DNA from: Circinella minor
Lineage: Eukaryota > Mucoromycota > Mucoromycetes > Mucorales > Lichtheimiaceae
Direction of reading: 5' to 3'
Assembly (NCBI GenBank): GCA_016758965.1
Contig: JAEPRB010000119.1
Coordinates: forward strand, 1-64,000
Length of the DNA: 64,000 bases
Shown here: piece after piece, positions 1 to 13,035 of the stretch
Layout: every line of letters begins with the position of its first letter
How positions within the stretch are numbered: position 1 is the stretch's first letter
Notes under the pieces: generated by a model
What the model saw: only the letters and a program-made list of their open reading frames with translations
Told to the model about the DNA's origin: nothing
Database searches by the model: none
Translations under genes and position numbers: made by a program

Positions 1-2134
1 TAAGTATTTTTGAGATTGTGAATATCTTGAAGGGTAGACGAAGGGCGCGCCATGTTACTAAAGTGCCGGCTCAGAATTGGCGCGCCCCTCGTTTGATTAT
101 GGATTTTTGGCGCGCCCGTAGTCATTCACTTATTAAATTATAACTACTATTTAATTAGCTGCTATTTGTTTAGTGTTTTAGAAAATATATTGTAATATAT
201 AGTTATTTCTGAATAAGCTTAATATTTAATACCGTTATCAAGTGTATTTAAAAACTTTATTTACTTTTGAAATGTTTTTATACAAGCAAAACAAAATCAG
301 GGTGTGAAAAAAAATAATTTCAGAGGGAAAAAAAAATAATTCATAATGGGCAAAGCAGTCTAAAAATCCAGTACAGCCATATTTTTTTTTTTCTTTTCTT
401 CCGTGTTTTTTTTACATTGAGGACTTCTTATTAAATTTGTCCAAGTGTTGTTCATCAAGGCTTATTTAATTGGTATCGCCCTTTTTTATTTGTTCTGAGG
501 TGTACAATGCGATGTTCTTACTGTGCTGTTCATCTGATGGCTCTTATCGGGTATCGTCCTTATAAGCTTCTTTCTAGGGTATCGTCCTTAAAGATTGCCG
601 GTCATCAATGGATAGCATAGTTTTCTCTTAATTTATACTTTTTTTTTTATCATTTTCTAACTCAAGGTTCTGAAACGACTTCAGAAGAGTTTGTTGTCAA
701 GAAGCCTATATAAGGTCAGAATCTATTTTCAAACAAATATTAAATATTGCAGCTTTTTAATAGAATTACTCATTTTGATGTGCAATTAGTTAGATAAACT
801 TTAAAGAAGATATATATATATATATATATATATTATTTGTATATCAATACGATTTTGGGTATAAACAATCCGCGCGTGTCCTAATAACAATTTGAATATT
901 TATTTATATATAAAAGTGTATATATTGGTGCAAGGATCCTCCTGATGGATGAAGAAGTATTTATAATATTTGTATGATGAGATGAAAAAATGTATGTTTA
1001 AAAATTTGTATCGATTTGCTCTCACTTATTGAATATGAATTATAGAAAAATAAAAGTATTTTTATAAATGAAAGGACAGGATTGTATTAGAAAGGATAAA
1101 GTGGCCCAGTGAAGTGTATCTTTTTAATTTTACCGAGATTTTATATTTTATGTGTGAGGAAAGCGAATGAAGTGTATTATCTTTTTAATTTCTTCATATC
1201 ATTTACTATACTTTATTACTACTATGAATTAGTATCTACTGGATAGCAATATTTTGATAATTATAATTTCACTGACATTTCGTATTCAATGTCTTGGATA
1301 TTCATCTTGTGATCTAACATGTTAAACAACAGATAAATTATGATTGTGAAAGATAATCAGTTCACGACTAGTTGATGATTTAGCATCGGTACTTTTAGAT
1401 GATCCTGGAAAATCCTTAGTTTTCATTTTGGCATTTAGTTTATATATTCCATTGATGATATCCATGATAATAGTAGTTTCTTCTATAAAATATAGTAAAC
1501 TAAATCTGACCAATCTTCATTTGGACAAGTAGATAAATAGCACACATTTACTCGGCATGACTTCATTTCAAAATAATTCGTGGATCATTTTTCATTTCTT
1601 AGAGGGAAAGCTGAATTAAGAAATGTCGGCCCCTTTTTTCAAGAAAATCATGAACTTCCAAAACTATAATTTGTTATTGTTACATATAGAATACGTAATA
1701 TTTAAAAGTTATATGTATAACACAATTCAATTTTTAATAATAATAATTATAAATAATAGTTATTATCAAAATAACAAGTAGTGAGATAGTATAGTATGAA
1801 TACGTATATCATAGTAACTAATATTTATTATAAATACCCTGTCTTCTTCTATATACAAATAGGGTATTCTATGTACGTACGTACCCACATAGTTAAAACC
1901 TCACAACGACAAAAAAAAAAAAAAAAAGTGCCAAAACAAAAGAACAGATTATTATTACCTATGGTCTAAAAATAATAATATTTTTCTCTATGATTTCAGT
2001 ATATAAAAGTTGTCTAATTAAATAACAGATTATTTAATAATAAAATGAAATCATACAGATTATACGCTTATACGTACGTAGATAAAGAAAATGAAAAGGA
2101 GTGGGTATAATAAAAATAAAAAAGAGATTAATTA
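1..2134. other. Intergenic, no gene seen
   Basis: AT-rich DNA downstream of the minus-strand SulP gene. No open frame here looks like protein. It holds a (TA)n run near 810-832, a poly-A run near 1911-1927, and three GGCGCGCC palindromes between 44 and 116, reported separately. I see no RNA gene. Confidence 0.6.
44..116. repeat. Cluster of three GGCGCGCC palindromes
   Basis: The octamer GGCGCGCC occurs at 44-51, 79-86 and 109-116. The second and third share the longer string TTGGCGCGCCC. Local sequence is GC-rich while the surrounding DNA is strongly AT-rich. It may be the end of a repeat that continues left of the window or a binding-site cluster; no function can be assigned. Confidence 0.5.
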
Positions 2135-4894
2135 TTATGTAGAGGAAATATCATATTCAACGGCTTGAATAGCATCGGCTACTTCATTATAAAGCTGTCT
2201 TGGTCCAATTAAACGTAAAAGATCACCACGTTCTAATAATGGGAAAGCATAAGGTTGTACTTTAACAATATAAACATGAATATCTCTAGCATGATAAGAT
2301 TCAATTATTTCATATAAGATTTGAACAGCACTAATTTATATGATATATATTATTATTATTAATTAATTATTATTTTTATTCAAAACTTGAAATCATTTAC
2401 AAAACTTATTATATTAAAAATTTACCTAGCATCAATCGATTCCATACCACCTAAATCAAAAATAATATAACGTAAATTTTCACTACTACGTAAGGGTGCT
2501 TCAGATGGATGCACTGATAAATCTCCATAATGTTCAATACGTCTTAATCTATCTTTTAATTGACCTACGTATAATAAAAAATTCAAGATTAATTTTTATT
2601 GTACGTATCATGAAATAATTTACTTTATTTTTTTTTTTACCTGTATTGACAAAATAAAGTGGTTCTTCAACACGAATAATTAATACTTCTTCTAAATGTT
2701 CTACAAGTCCTCTACTATTTTTAATAGGTCCAAATTTATATAATGATTCTTTTACTCGACCCTATTATAAATTATTATTACGTATTATGTAAATAAGTGT
2801 TATACTATACACTATGTTCTTTATTTTTTTTTTTAACTTCCCCCCTGTAGATCTCATTGATTTCTATTACAAAACGTTCTCCCCCCCCCAATAACTAATT
2901 CCTCTTCCTCACCAAATTAAACCCAACATTTTTTTTTTTAAAAAAAAAAAAAAATGACATACCATAACAGTAATTCGAGGATAACTTGTTTGTTTAATTG
3001 TAATAATTAAACTAAATAAAACGGCAATCGCGGTACCATATTCAAGTGAAAAAGCCATTGTAATAATAAATGTGGTCGTTAACATAGCAATATCTTGCCA
3101 TGCATGCATATTCCACATAAATTTTAAATCATGAGGTAATTCCTGCAATAATGCAACGACGGCCATAAAAATAATGCTATTAAGCATAGCTTGAGGTATA
3201 TAATAAAAGTGAGGTAATAAATAACCAGTGACTATTAATGTAGCAATACCGGCTACCATGCCAGACATTGGCGTTTGTGGATTCATTGATTCATTCACTT
3301 TACTTCGTGGAAGCTATTGAAATATATATAAAAAAAAAAAAAAAAGAATTTGAGTAATAATTTTCATTTTGAATGGATTCCAAATAAGAAAAAACTTACC
3401 GAACCAAAGGCAGGAAATGTTTGAAATAAACTACCAATGACATTACAAGTACCTAAAGCTACTAATTCTCTATTGGCACTCACAAAATAATTATGTTTAC
3501 GAGCAAATGTTTTTGCAGCGGCAATGGATTCAACAAATCCAATAATAGAAATAACAGCTGCATTGATTAAAACATTTTTCATATTCGCACCTTCTGGTAA
3601 ATAAGGCCAACTTGGAAATGGAAGAGGAGATTGATGAGGAGAACCTACTTGACCCAATACATCAATGCCTAATTCATCTAATCGGAATATTCGACATACA
3701 GCTGTACTAATAATGACAACTAATAAAAGTTCAGGTATACGTCTAATAAAAATCGTATCACTTTGTTTCTTGATACGTGATGTCATGATAAGAGCCACAA
3801 GAACACATCCAGATAAAATAGCCGTTGGAGAATGAATCGCATCCAAATGGGATATTATAAATAATACACGATCCAAAGAGGAAGAAGCAATTGTAATGCC
3901 TGCATGTTTAGCAATGTCATCCATACCCAATAAATAAATAGTTTGTTGAATTAATACAACAATAGCAACACCTGTAATAAATCCACGTAATAAAGCACGA
4001 CTCATTAAACTATCCAAAAATCCAAATCTTAATAAACCGAGTCCCAATGTAAATAATCCAACAAAGAATGCAGTAAGACTAGCAATAGCAGCTGCTGATT
4101 CTGGATCCATAGGTTGTTTTTGATGTTGAGCTATACCTGCTCCTACCATTAATGATACAGTAGCTTCTGGTCCTACTGATAATTGTCTATAAATAAATAA
4201 AAAAAAATATAGTTTTTACAGAAATAAATGATTACATCATTCACGTCATTATTTAAACAAGAAAAAAAAAAAAGGAGGGGGGGAGAGGGAAAGGTGAAAA
4301 AAAAAAAAAGATGTCTTACGGTGACATGCCTAAACATGCATAAATCAAAGTTGGTATTGAAATAGTATAAAGACCATGTTTTGCAGGTAAACGACATAAT
4401 CCAATAGAATAAGAAAGTGCTTGTGGAATAAATAAAGATGAAAGACTAAGACCTGCTAACATATCACCCATAAATTGATGTCGATTATAATAAGGTAACC
4501 ATTGAAGCATTGGAATATAATAAATTAATCTTGTTTTTAAAGTAGACCATTCCATTTTTGAATTAGGTGTATCTATTTTTGCTGACGCAAGAACTGTGTT
4601 TGACAAGATTAGGAAAAAGGGGAAGATAACATTTTTAATACGTACAAGAAAAGAGAATATATAATATTTACTAGGATCTGGTATGGTAACAGTGGATGCC
4701 GTATGATCATAATTATTATTATCAATTTCTCTATTACCCATAGAGAGATAATTATTATTATTGTTGTTTTTCATTAAACAAGATGTTGATTCATTAGGTG
4801 TTATTGATTTATTATTATCTTGAAGAATGGATGTACTACTTGCAATTGTACTCGTACTATTACTACTACTATTACTACTTTGATCATTATCCAT
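2135..4894 (-). CDS. SulP/SLC26 family sulfate/anion transporter with STAS domain
   Basis: Six exons on the minus strand: 4894-4320, 4186-3400, 3313-2963, 2761-2641, 2564-2426, 2330-2135, giving 722 residues with all phases consistent. The family imports sulfate or related anions across a membrane, usually by proton symport in fungi. Family marks seen: RHQFMGDMLAGLSLSSLFIPQ in the first helix region, the SulP signature QLSVGPEATVSL across the first splice junction, LPRSKVNESMNPQTPMSG opening exon 3, many hydrophobic helices, and a C-terminal STAS domain with FDLGGMESIDA. The first 70 residues are Asn/Ser-rich. Start ATG at 4894 was chosen over an upstream in-frame ATG (4972) because the extra leader looks non-coding; this is uncertain. 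A hydrophobic stretch in exon 1 (about 4582-4645) has splice-like borders, but removing it would break the frame. Substrate specificity cannot be told. Confidence 0.9.
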
Positions 4895-6465
4895 ATCTTC
4901 TATAAAATGTGTACACAAAATAAAAAATAAAAAACTAAATATAGAATAATTATAAAGAAAATGATCGTCCATTTTAAAAACAAAAAATAAATAAATACGC
5001 ACGTTGATAATTATTAGAAAAAAAGGGAGTTGTTGTTGTTGTTTTTGTTATCCTCATAATAAAGTATAATAATAATAATAATAATAATAATACAGATCGT
5101 ACACACAGACAACACAAATTAAAAAAAGGTTTTAATATGAATACTTGTTGTTATTGTTTGATTTATACTTTTATATCATTTACGAAAATAATACGAAGAA
5201 AAAAAAGAAAGAAAGGAAAAAAGGGGAGGTTTTTTATATATAATTTTTTTTTTAAAAAAAAGAGAAAGAAACGGTCGGTGATGGGATGACCTACCTCTCT
5301 TTCTCTCTTTTAAAAGTGGCGGTAGGGTATATAGACCTATTTAAAGATGTCATATATATATATATATATATTATGTAATGATTGATATTGATAATGATCA
5401 ATGAATTATTATTATTATTATTATTTGACTGGTTTAGAGAATACAAATACACACGATAATAATAAATTTTCACTTCCCCTAAATTATCTCTCTCTCTCCC
5501 CCCTCCTTTCTTTCTATCAATAATAGTTGTAATCCTTCCCCCCTTTACTCCTAACCCGTAACTTTTTTCATATTGCGTTTACTTTGATCTCCTCCCGTTT
5601 CTTCTCCAACCCCTTCCCAGAAATAAAATAATTTGATTTTACTTCTTTTAAAATGTTTTTATATATATAATCAAACATAACAAAGAAATCACAAAAGTTT
5701 CAGTTAATTAAACATTTCCAATTATTATTTATTATTTTTTGGAAAAAGAGTTTTCTCTCTGTGTGTGTGTCGGGAAGGAGAGGGGGGAAAGGGATGAAAC
5801 TTATCTTTTTCTCTTAACAGCTCCCCCAAATAAATATAGGGTGGCTTTTTCTTTTAACAAAGAAGAAAATTATTATTATGAATCAATCAGATGATCTCTT
5901 TTTTTTTTTTTTTTTTTTTTACTTGGGGGTTTACTTTTTAGTTGCGGAGAGAAGAGAGTGTATGTGTGTATGAGGGGGGGCAACATTATTATATATCATC
6001 CAACAACAACACTCAAAAAGAAGGAGGGAGGAGTTTTTTTAGAAAGAAAAAAAAAATAATAATAATTCGGTTCCGGTTTGCTTACTTTTAATAACAAAAC
6101 TTTTTGAAAGTTTACTTGTGTTAAGAGGATTAACACTTGATTTTTTTTTTCTTTGTTTCTTTTTTTTTTTTTCTCTTATCTTTTTATTTCTCATTTGACT
6201 TTTTGTTCAAAGAAACAAACCTTGCTTTAAAACATTACATTTATTTAAACTTAACTTTATACGAATTCAATCTCCCACAAACCTGCCCCCCTCTCTCTCT
6301 CTCCCCTTTTTTCTATAAACCAGTAGATACAAGACAATTACATAACTTTTTTGTTTTTTTATTTCCTCTCTTTCTCTTTCTTTCTTTCCCTTATAATAGC
6401 CCACCATTACGTACTTACCTAATAGTAAAGCCATTCCGGTCAACAAGAAATCCAGGTTTATACGC
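4895..6465. other. Divergent promoter region between SulP and F-box/WD40 genes
   Basis: About 1.6 kb separating a minus-strand and a plus-strand gene, so both promoters should lie here. The right half is full of pyrimidine tracts (poly-T near 5900-5922, CT runs 6140-6390) running towards the F-box start codon. The left half has TAA/ATT microsatellites (5071-5090, 5404-5424) and a (TA)n run near 5350-5370. No coding potential is convincing. Confidence 0.5.
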
Positions 6466-8398
6466 ATGGATGTCTGTCGTCCCGAAGATATTTCTCCACC
6501 TGCTACACCCCCTAGTTTATTTTCCTCTGTGGTAACCAATAATGTAACAACAGCTTCTTCATCGTCTTCTATTTGTTCTAAAAAACCTCTTTCTCCTCAA
6601 CAACAACAACAGCAACAACGACCTACATCCCATCGTCAATTTTCAGAAAACAATCCAGCATTAGCCTATATATTCGATGAAGAACAATTAGACCATATAC
6701 GTCATTTAAAATCATCTTTTCAACAATTAACCCCTCAACAAAAACAATTTTTACTTTATGAAATAATCAATTGTTGTGATAGTTCTCAACTGACTTATTT
6801 AAACAGTTTGATTGCTCCTCGTTTAAAAATTGATTTTTTAAAAGAATTACCTATTGAAGTATCACTTCATGTTTTATCTTTTATTGATGATCCAAAAACA
6901 TTAGCAAGAGCTGCTTGTGTTTCTACTTTTTGGAATTCATTATTAAGAGATGAAGCCACTTGGAAATCATTATGTATGAAACATCAATATCGACGACGTA
7001 ATTCAAGTATATGTGGTGGTGAATTATTGGATCCTCCTACACAACGTTTAAATTTCTCTTATAGAGAATATTTTAAACGAAAATATAATATTGCTTCTGC
7101 TTGGGTTCATGGAGGTGATGTCAAAGTAGTAGAAGATGGATTTGGTGAAGAATTGGTTACTTCGTTACAATTTGATGAAAAATATATTGTTGTTGGATGT
7201 GATAATCATCGTATTGAAGTCTTTGATACCCAGACCGCTCGTAAAGTCCGAACATTGGTTGGGCATGACGGAGGCGTTTGGGCATTACAATTTAAAGGAG
7301 GTGAAAAGCATGACCCAGAACGTGTTCTTGTATCAGGCGGTTGTGATCGGTAAATATTTATATATATATATATATATTTCTTTTTCTTTCTTTCTTTTTT
7401 TTTTATTCAATTCACTAACAAATAATATATATAAAAGTGATGTACGAGTATGGGATTTAAATAGTGGACGATTACGACATGTTTTACGTGGTCATACATC
7501 TACAGTTCGATGTTTAAAAATGAAAGATAAACGTACAGTTGTCACGGGTAGTCGAGATAATACCATGCGAGTATGGGATATTGAACGAGGTGTTCTTTTA
7601 CATGTTTTATTGGGACATCAACAAAGTGTTCGATGTTTAGATATTTGTGGTAATATGGTAGCTTCTGGATCATACGATCATACAGCACGTTTATGGGATA
7701 TGCGAACGGGACGATGTTTACATGTTTTGGTTGGACATATTTCACAAATTTACGCCATTGCATTTGACGGACAAAAAGTGGTGACAGGTAGTTTAGATTC
7801 ACAAATTCGAGTCTATTCTGCATCGACTGGACAATGTTTAGCTACACTACAAGGGCATACATCTTTGGTGGGTCAACTTCAATTAAATGGAAATACTTTA
7901 GTCAGCGGTGGTAGTGATGGATGTTTACGTGTATGGGATTTACAAAGTTATGAATGTACCCAACAAGTATCTGCTCATGATAATTCTGTCACTTGTTTAC
8001 AATTTGATGATCGTCGAATGGTTTCAGCTGGTAATGATGGACGTATCAAGTTATGGGATATTCGACAAGGTCGATTAATTCGTAATTTTAGTAAACCAGC
8101 GAAAACAGTATGGAAGATTCAATTTAATGATACCAGAGCAGTTGTATTGATGCAAAGACGAAGAGCTGATAATCCAGAACAAAATCGTACAGTCATGGAA
8201 GTACATAATTTTGATCTTGAACAAGCACATCATCTCAGACAACGACAAAAACTATCATTACAAAAACAACAACAACAACAACATAATAATAATAATAATA
8301 ATAATAATGAAGCTGTACCACCCACATCTTCTTCATCTGCATCTTTTTCATCTCTTTCATCTTCTTCTGTCACAATGATGGATACCGATGAACCATAA
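6466..8398 (+). CDS. F-box/WD40 repeat protein, Cdc4/Fbw7-like SCF substrate receptor
   Basis: Two exons, 6466-7349 and 7438-8398, join in phase through CDR-DVRVWD to give 614 residues. An F-box lies at about residues 126-172 (LPIEVSLHVLSFIDD, then W-x-S-L-C). It is followed by a run of about seven WD40 blades with repeated VWD/LWD ends and GH starts (GHTSTVRCLK, GHQQSVRCLD). The order F-box then WD40 propeller is that of SCF ubiquitin-ligase receptors (Cdc4, Pop1, Fbw7, Met30): the F-box binds Skp1 and the propeller reads phosphodegrons. The F-box and spacing favour Cdc4/Fbw7 over Met30, but this is inference. The N terminus is Ser/Pro/Gln-rich with a seven-Gln run; the C-terminal tail has Gln, Asn and Ser runs. 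Confidence 0.9.
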
Positions 8399-8713
8399 TA
8401 ATTAAAAACTAAAATAATTATATATATTCATATTTATATTCCCCTTTCCCTCTTCTCTCTCTCTCTCCCCCCTTCTCTTTGTTCCTCCCCCCCTCCAAAC
8501 CTTCCAATTACATTACATTACATCTTTTTTTTTTTTTAATTTTTTCATCATCACCAACAGCAATAACCCATTTGTTTTTACTTTTTTCATCTTCTCCCTC
8601 CCATCTCTAAAACTAAAAAAAAAAAAAAAAAAAAACCTCCCACTTTTCTTCCTAACCCATTTTTTTTTATTTACAATTATTCTTTCATTACCAAAGCTTC
8701 ATGTCTTTTTTTG

Positions 8714-8753
<40 letters not shown>

Positions 8754-10881
8754 CTCTTTTTGTGTGTCCCCAAGTTTTTTTTTTTATCTTTCTTGTATAA
8801 TGTATTTCAAATAAACAATTTTTTTTTTATTATTTTTACTCATGAAAAAAAAAAAACACACCTTAGAAAAATAGTTTATGCAATTCATGAGAGAAAAAAA
8901 GTCGTTGCTACGTAACACATAAATAGAATTGATTTTTGATCCATCATGAAAAGATAAAGATTATGTAATTGCTATAATTACAAACTGGACAATATAAAAA
9001 AAATATACACTCCAACCCCCTCTGCCTCCCTCCCTCCCATTTCATAAAACTGGGAACAAAAAGGAAAAAAAAAATTGTTTTTACTGGGTAGCGAAAAATG
9101 GATATTTTTTATATGCAAGTAAATAATTGTTGTTAAAGCAAACCACTTTTGATGTTTATTGGACGTAAAAAAAGGTTACACAAAAAAAAGAAGATCCCCG
9201 ATATATTTGCATCAAGCTGTGAGGGGGCGGGTGGTTAAAAAAGAATTTTAGTGAGTGATACTTTTTTTTAACCGCACGGGCCCAAGATATATTGTTTTTT
9301 TTTTTTTTTACTTCACGGGAACTCTTTTCTAAAAGTTATATGATTCTCAAGGTTCTTTTTTTTTTTCATTTCATTTCACGCTTCATATATATATATATAT
9401 ATAATATCTTTGTTGATTTTTCTCTATCTCCATGGTTATGATTGCTTCGTCTAGTAACTAAATAGATGAGAGATCCTCTACTGTATATTTTCATTATTAG
9501 GAAACCGACTTATTAAGTAGATGGTCAACTGTTTTTCTTTTTTTTTTTTTTTTTTTCATATTTCGCTATGTATTTTTACTCATTTTCTATCATTCTGTTG
9601 TCATGATTTTGATCATAAAATGACAACACCTTATATGTGGTTACGGATTATAACTTTTTTTTTTAATAAACTTTGAAACGGGGGACTTCATTTTTTATTT
9701 GAACCTAACAACAATTACTGTTGTTTTGCCAAACATATATTAGTGTCAATTATATTCTTCACCATGACCTTCAAAAAAAAAAGAGAGAGAGAAAGAGAGA
9801 GGGAGGAAAAGGTGGGAGGGGGGTAAAGAGAAATGATAAAAGAGACAACAACACTGTCTGAGTAGAGTGAAATAATAAAAAAGTTTTTAATTTGGCTTGC
9901 AAAAAAAAAAAAAACCTTTAGAATACATAGTGCGTTTCAATAGTTGTAAAATAGGTTATAAAGAGAATATAGCAATAATAGGATCAAAAAACCCCCATTT
10001 TTTTTTCTTTATCTTTGAACTGTTTTTCTTTTATTAAATAGGGTCTTGTCTTATTTACGAATTTCAAACCAGATCATTATTATAAATACTAAAAAAAAAC
10101 ATTCGAGTATCTCACTAAGCACCAAAAAGCTATCTTTAGTTAATATGGAAAAATGGATGGACTTTGCATAGTAAGTCCAAAAAAAAAAAAAAAGTCCGAT
10201 TTTATAATGAGAGAAATATCTTGCAACTAACACTAGACACGAGATCCATAGAAACAAACATACCCAAAATGTACTAGAGAATCAGAAAACACACAAGACG
10301 AATACCATTATTGACCAAAAGAAATTGATATTGGTTAACTCATAAAAGTAAATTTTTGAGTGATACAAAAGCGAATGCAAAAAAAAAAAAAAAAAAAAAC
10401 GAACTTTGGAGGTTGAAGCCCACACTATTAATTCCGATTTCTCATATTCTGTTAGTTCTTCTAGAAAATGAGGAAGTTTCGAACGTTTATTACTTGGTGG
10501 GTGAATATTTTTACCTCGTGGGATGAACATGAGTTTTAACATATTCTTTCTTTTTTTTTGAATCATAAAAAAAAAAGATAAGTTTTTACAAGTTCAATTT
10601 TTTTTTTTAATCAAGTTCAGAAATCTTTACAGAGTATGGAATTTTTTTACAGACCCTGGATATTAGGACGTCGATCCAACCCCTCTTTCAATCAAATTAA
10701 AATTGTTTTACTCAGCTAAAAAGTTTGTGGAACGACAAACAAAAAAAAAAAAAAAGTATGAAGGGAAAAAAAAAAAAAAAAAAAGTCTTTTTATTCCTTT
10801 TCTTTCACTCACTCTATTTTACTTTTTTTTTTTTTTTTTTTTTTTATATTCCCCACTAAAAAAAAATTGTATAATACCATC
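8399..10881. other. Intergenic, low complexity
   Basis: Long pyrimidine and A/T tracts, including an uninterrupted run of 38 T at 8716-8753. A minus-strand ORF at 10282-10566 and another at 10051-10257 have ATG or alternative starts but carry poly-Phe from homopolymers and match nothing I recognise. T-rich tracts just before 10882 probably belong to the promoter of the next gene. Confidence 0.5.
8716..8753. repeat. 38-nt poly-T tract
   Basis: Uninterrupted T run, 3' of the F-box/WD40 stop codon. Likely a slippage-grown homopolymer; length may be imprecise in the assembly. Confidence 0.8.
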
Positions 10882-11847
10882 ATGGATACCGGTACAATGT
10901 ATGGTTTTAGTATACCTACATTCATACTTGGCGCGGTAGGATCCATAGGTGCTATTTTCCAATACGTTCACATACGACGCTTTTGGTTACGATATATACT
11001 TTTATTTCTCGCTGCCATTTTTACATGTATACGAAGAGCTACATTTATAGCAGCCATCAATATCGATACAAATAATCCAGAATCAAGTCAACATATGCTG
11101 GAAGGCAACATGGCTCGTATGGTTTTATATAAAATGTTTATACCATTCTTATATTGCGTTTTCTTTCAAACATGCCACGATATAATTCTATTCATGACAA
11201 CGACAACGATCACGACGAGTACAGGAACAACATTGCGATCAAAAATTTATTATTATGCGACAAATGAATTCTGTATCATTTTAGCTTATCTTTGGACACT
11301 TATTCTGATTGTCATTAATATTGCTTACGGTGTACAATTTGCTACCAATTTTCCATTCTTCACAGAAGAAAAAATCATCCTTTTACAAAACATGACTCGA
11401 TTTACCAGTTATAGCGTATGGATCTATTTTGTTTGTTCTATATTACAACTTGTTGTTGGATGGAATGAGTTACGACCTTACATGATTTCTTTATTGAGTT
11501 ATCTTTTAACTATCTGTATTGGAACGGTTGGCATGACAGCAGTACAAGCACTTCCGACGATGACTGACACAGATGAAGTAATCAGTCAAACTGTTTCATT
11601 TGTATTGGTAGAACTTGTTGGTCTTTTTGGTTTACTTTTTGCCTTATTTGCCTCTAGACACTATTGGGTACTCTATACTATAAAACAACCAAATCAACAA
11701 AGAAATGAAATACAAAGTAGTGATCAGTCTAATTTTTCTTCTGTAACGGATTTTAAATCTGGAATGGTTGTACAAGACAAAAATTCGAAAGATCCATTAC
11801 ACAACTCTATTATTTCTTCAACGGTTGGATCAACAAGTAAACACTAA
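10882..11847 (+). CDS. Multi-pass membrane protein, about seven helices, family not recognised
   Basis: Single exon of 321 residues. I take the ATG at 10882 as start because the open frame 5' of it has no ATG and is preceded by A/T homopolymers. Hydrophobic segments recur along the protein (for example FILGAVGSIGAIFQYV near the start, YILLFLAAIFTCI, ILAYLWTLILIVINIAYGV, SLLSYLLTICIGTVGMTAV, FVLVELVGLFGLLFALFA), consistent with about seven membrane spans. A hydrophilic Ser/Thr/Asn-rich tail of about 60 residues follows. The layout recalls fungal seven-helix proteins such as RTA1-like or receptor-like families, but I find no diagnostic motif. No intron is needed. Function not assigned. Confidence 0.75.
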   Translation: MDTGTMYGFSIPTFILGAVGSIGAIFQYVHIRRFWLRYILLFLAAIFTCIRRATFIAAINIDTNNPESSQHMLEGNMARMVLYKMFIPFLYCVFFQTCHDIILFMTTTTITTSTGTTLRSKIYYYATNEFCIILAYLWTLILIVINIAYGVQFATNFPFFTEEKIILLQNMTRFTSYSVWIYFVCSILQLVVGWNELRPYMISLLSYLLTICIGTVGMTAVQALPTMTDTDEVISQTVSFVLVELVGLFGLLFALFASRHYWVLYTIKQPNQQRNEIQSSDQSNFSSVTDFKSGMVVQDKNSKDPLHNSIISSTVGSTSKH

Positions 11848-13035
11848 TTAAATCAACGATTTTTTTTTCTCAAACAAAAATACAACATCGTAGTGTGGAA
11901 TAAGAATGGTTGACGTTATTTGATCATCCATTGAATTAAATACCAGGAAAAAAAAACAATTTCAACTCTTATACGTACGTACGTAAATTTCCTTTTATTA
12001 CTTCTATAGTATGTCATATATAATTATATATAATTTTTCTCAAGTTTTGAATCTAATACGTAATGATTGATATATTTTCTATAACTATAGGTCCGGTTAT
12101 TACTGCATTATTACTATAGTATAGTATGACTAGTTGTTGTATTATATATATATATCGATAGGATAAAACGAGAAGACAATACCCAAATGATAATGTAGTT
12201 CTCAATATTTTTTTTATACTTATTATACCAAATAACTGTTAACACATTCACCATTATTTTTCAAATTTTATACAACTATACTATCGAAATATAACAAAGA
12301 TTATATTAGTGTTATCATTCTGTCCCCTGATCTCTCTCTCTCTCTTTTGCCACCTATAATGCTTGACTTTTTCCCCGCCATTTATTTAAACAAGAGTTGA
12401 ACTTTACACTGCAATTTTTTTTTCCTTCCTTCTTTTCATTTAAATAATCAATTTTGTATATATAAAATCTAATTACTACTAGTTTAAATAATATCATTTA
12501 TTAAAAATGTATGTGATACGTACTTTGAAAGTATGCCAAACTTTTTTTTTGGCTAGTAATAAGGATATATCATTTCATATTATCATATAATAAAAAGTAA
12601 TGCACTGTATATATTTGCAAGTTATATAAGTAATACGTACGTACGTAAATATATAGGTAATAATTTTCTACGTAGATCACCCCATAAAATCAAATAGAAA
12701 TATCTATAAATACAATAGCTTGATTCGCTGTCTCAGTTTATACCTATATCTGTAAAGTTTTTTTTTTTTTTTTCCTGCATAAAAAAATAATAATCTTGCA
12801 TAGTCACTGTTAATGACTTTTATAGTACACACCGTCATTTATTTACAAGAAAAAAAAAAGCATAACACTGATATTCATACGTACGAGAATAAAAAACACA
12901 TTGAATAACTTCCACTAATACTTTAAAAATGGCGGGTTTGGAAATTGCAGTCACTCTATTTTCGCTCTTTTATTTTTATTTTTTTTTTTTGACATTTTTT
13001 GTTGTTGTTGTTGTTGTCAATTTAAATTATCAAAC
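11848..13035. other. Intergenic, no gene seen
   Basis: AT-rich spacer between two plus-strand genes. It contains several TACGTACGTA strings (near 11970 and 12635), a short CT run near 12330, and a T-rich plus GTT-repeat tract (12970-13020) directly before the Mtf2-like start codon, probably part of its promoter or 5' leader. Confidence 0.5.

Noticed and set aside
6137..6535. Plus-strand ORF overlapping the F-box gene start
   Set aside because: Made of Phe/Leu/Pro readings of CT tracts in the promoter; it lies out of frame with the supported gene.
7542..7823. Minus-strand ORF inside the WD40 region
   Set aside because: Antisense shadow of the repeated WD40 coding sequence.
10282..10566. Minus-strand ORF with ATG and a basic, protein-like first 55 residues
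   Set aside because: The second half is poly-Phe from a T tract, no splice site leads to a convincing second exon, and no motif is recognised. It may be an exon relic.
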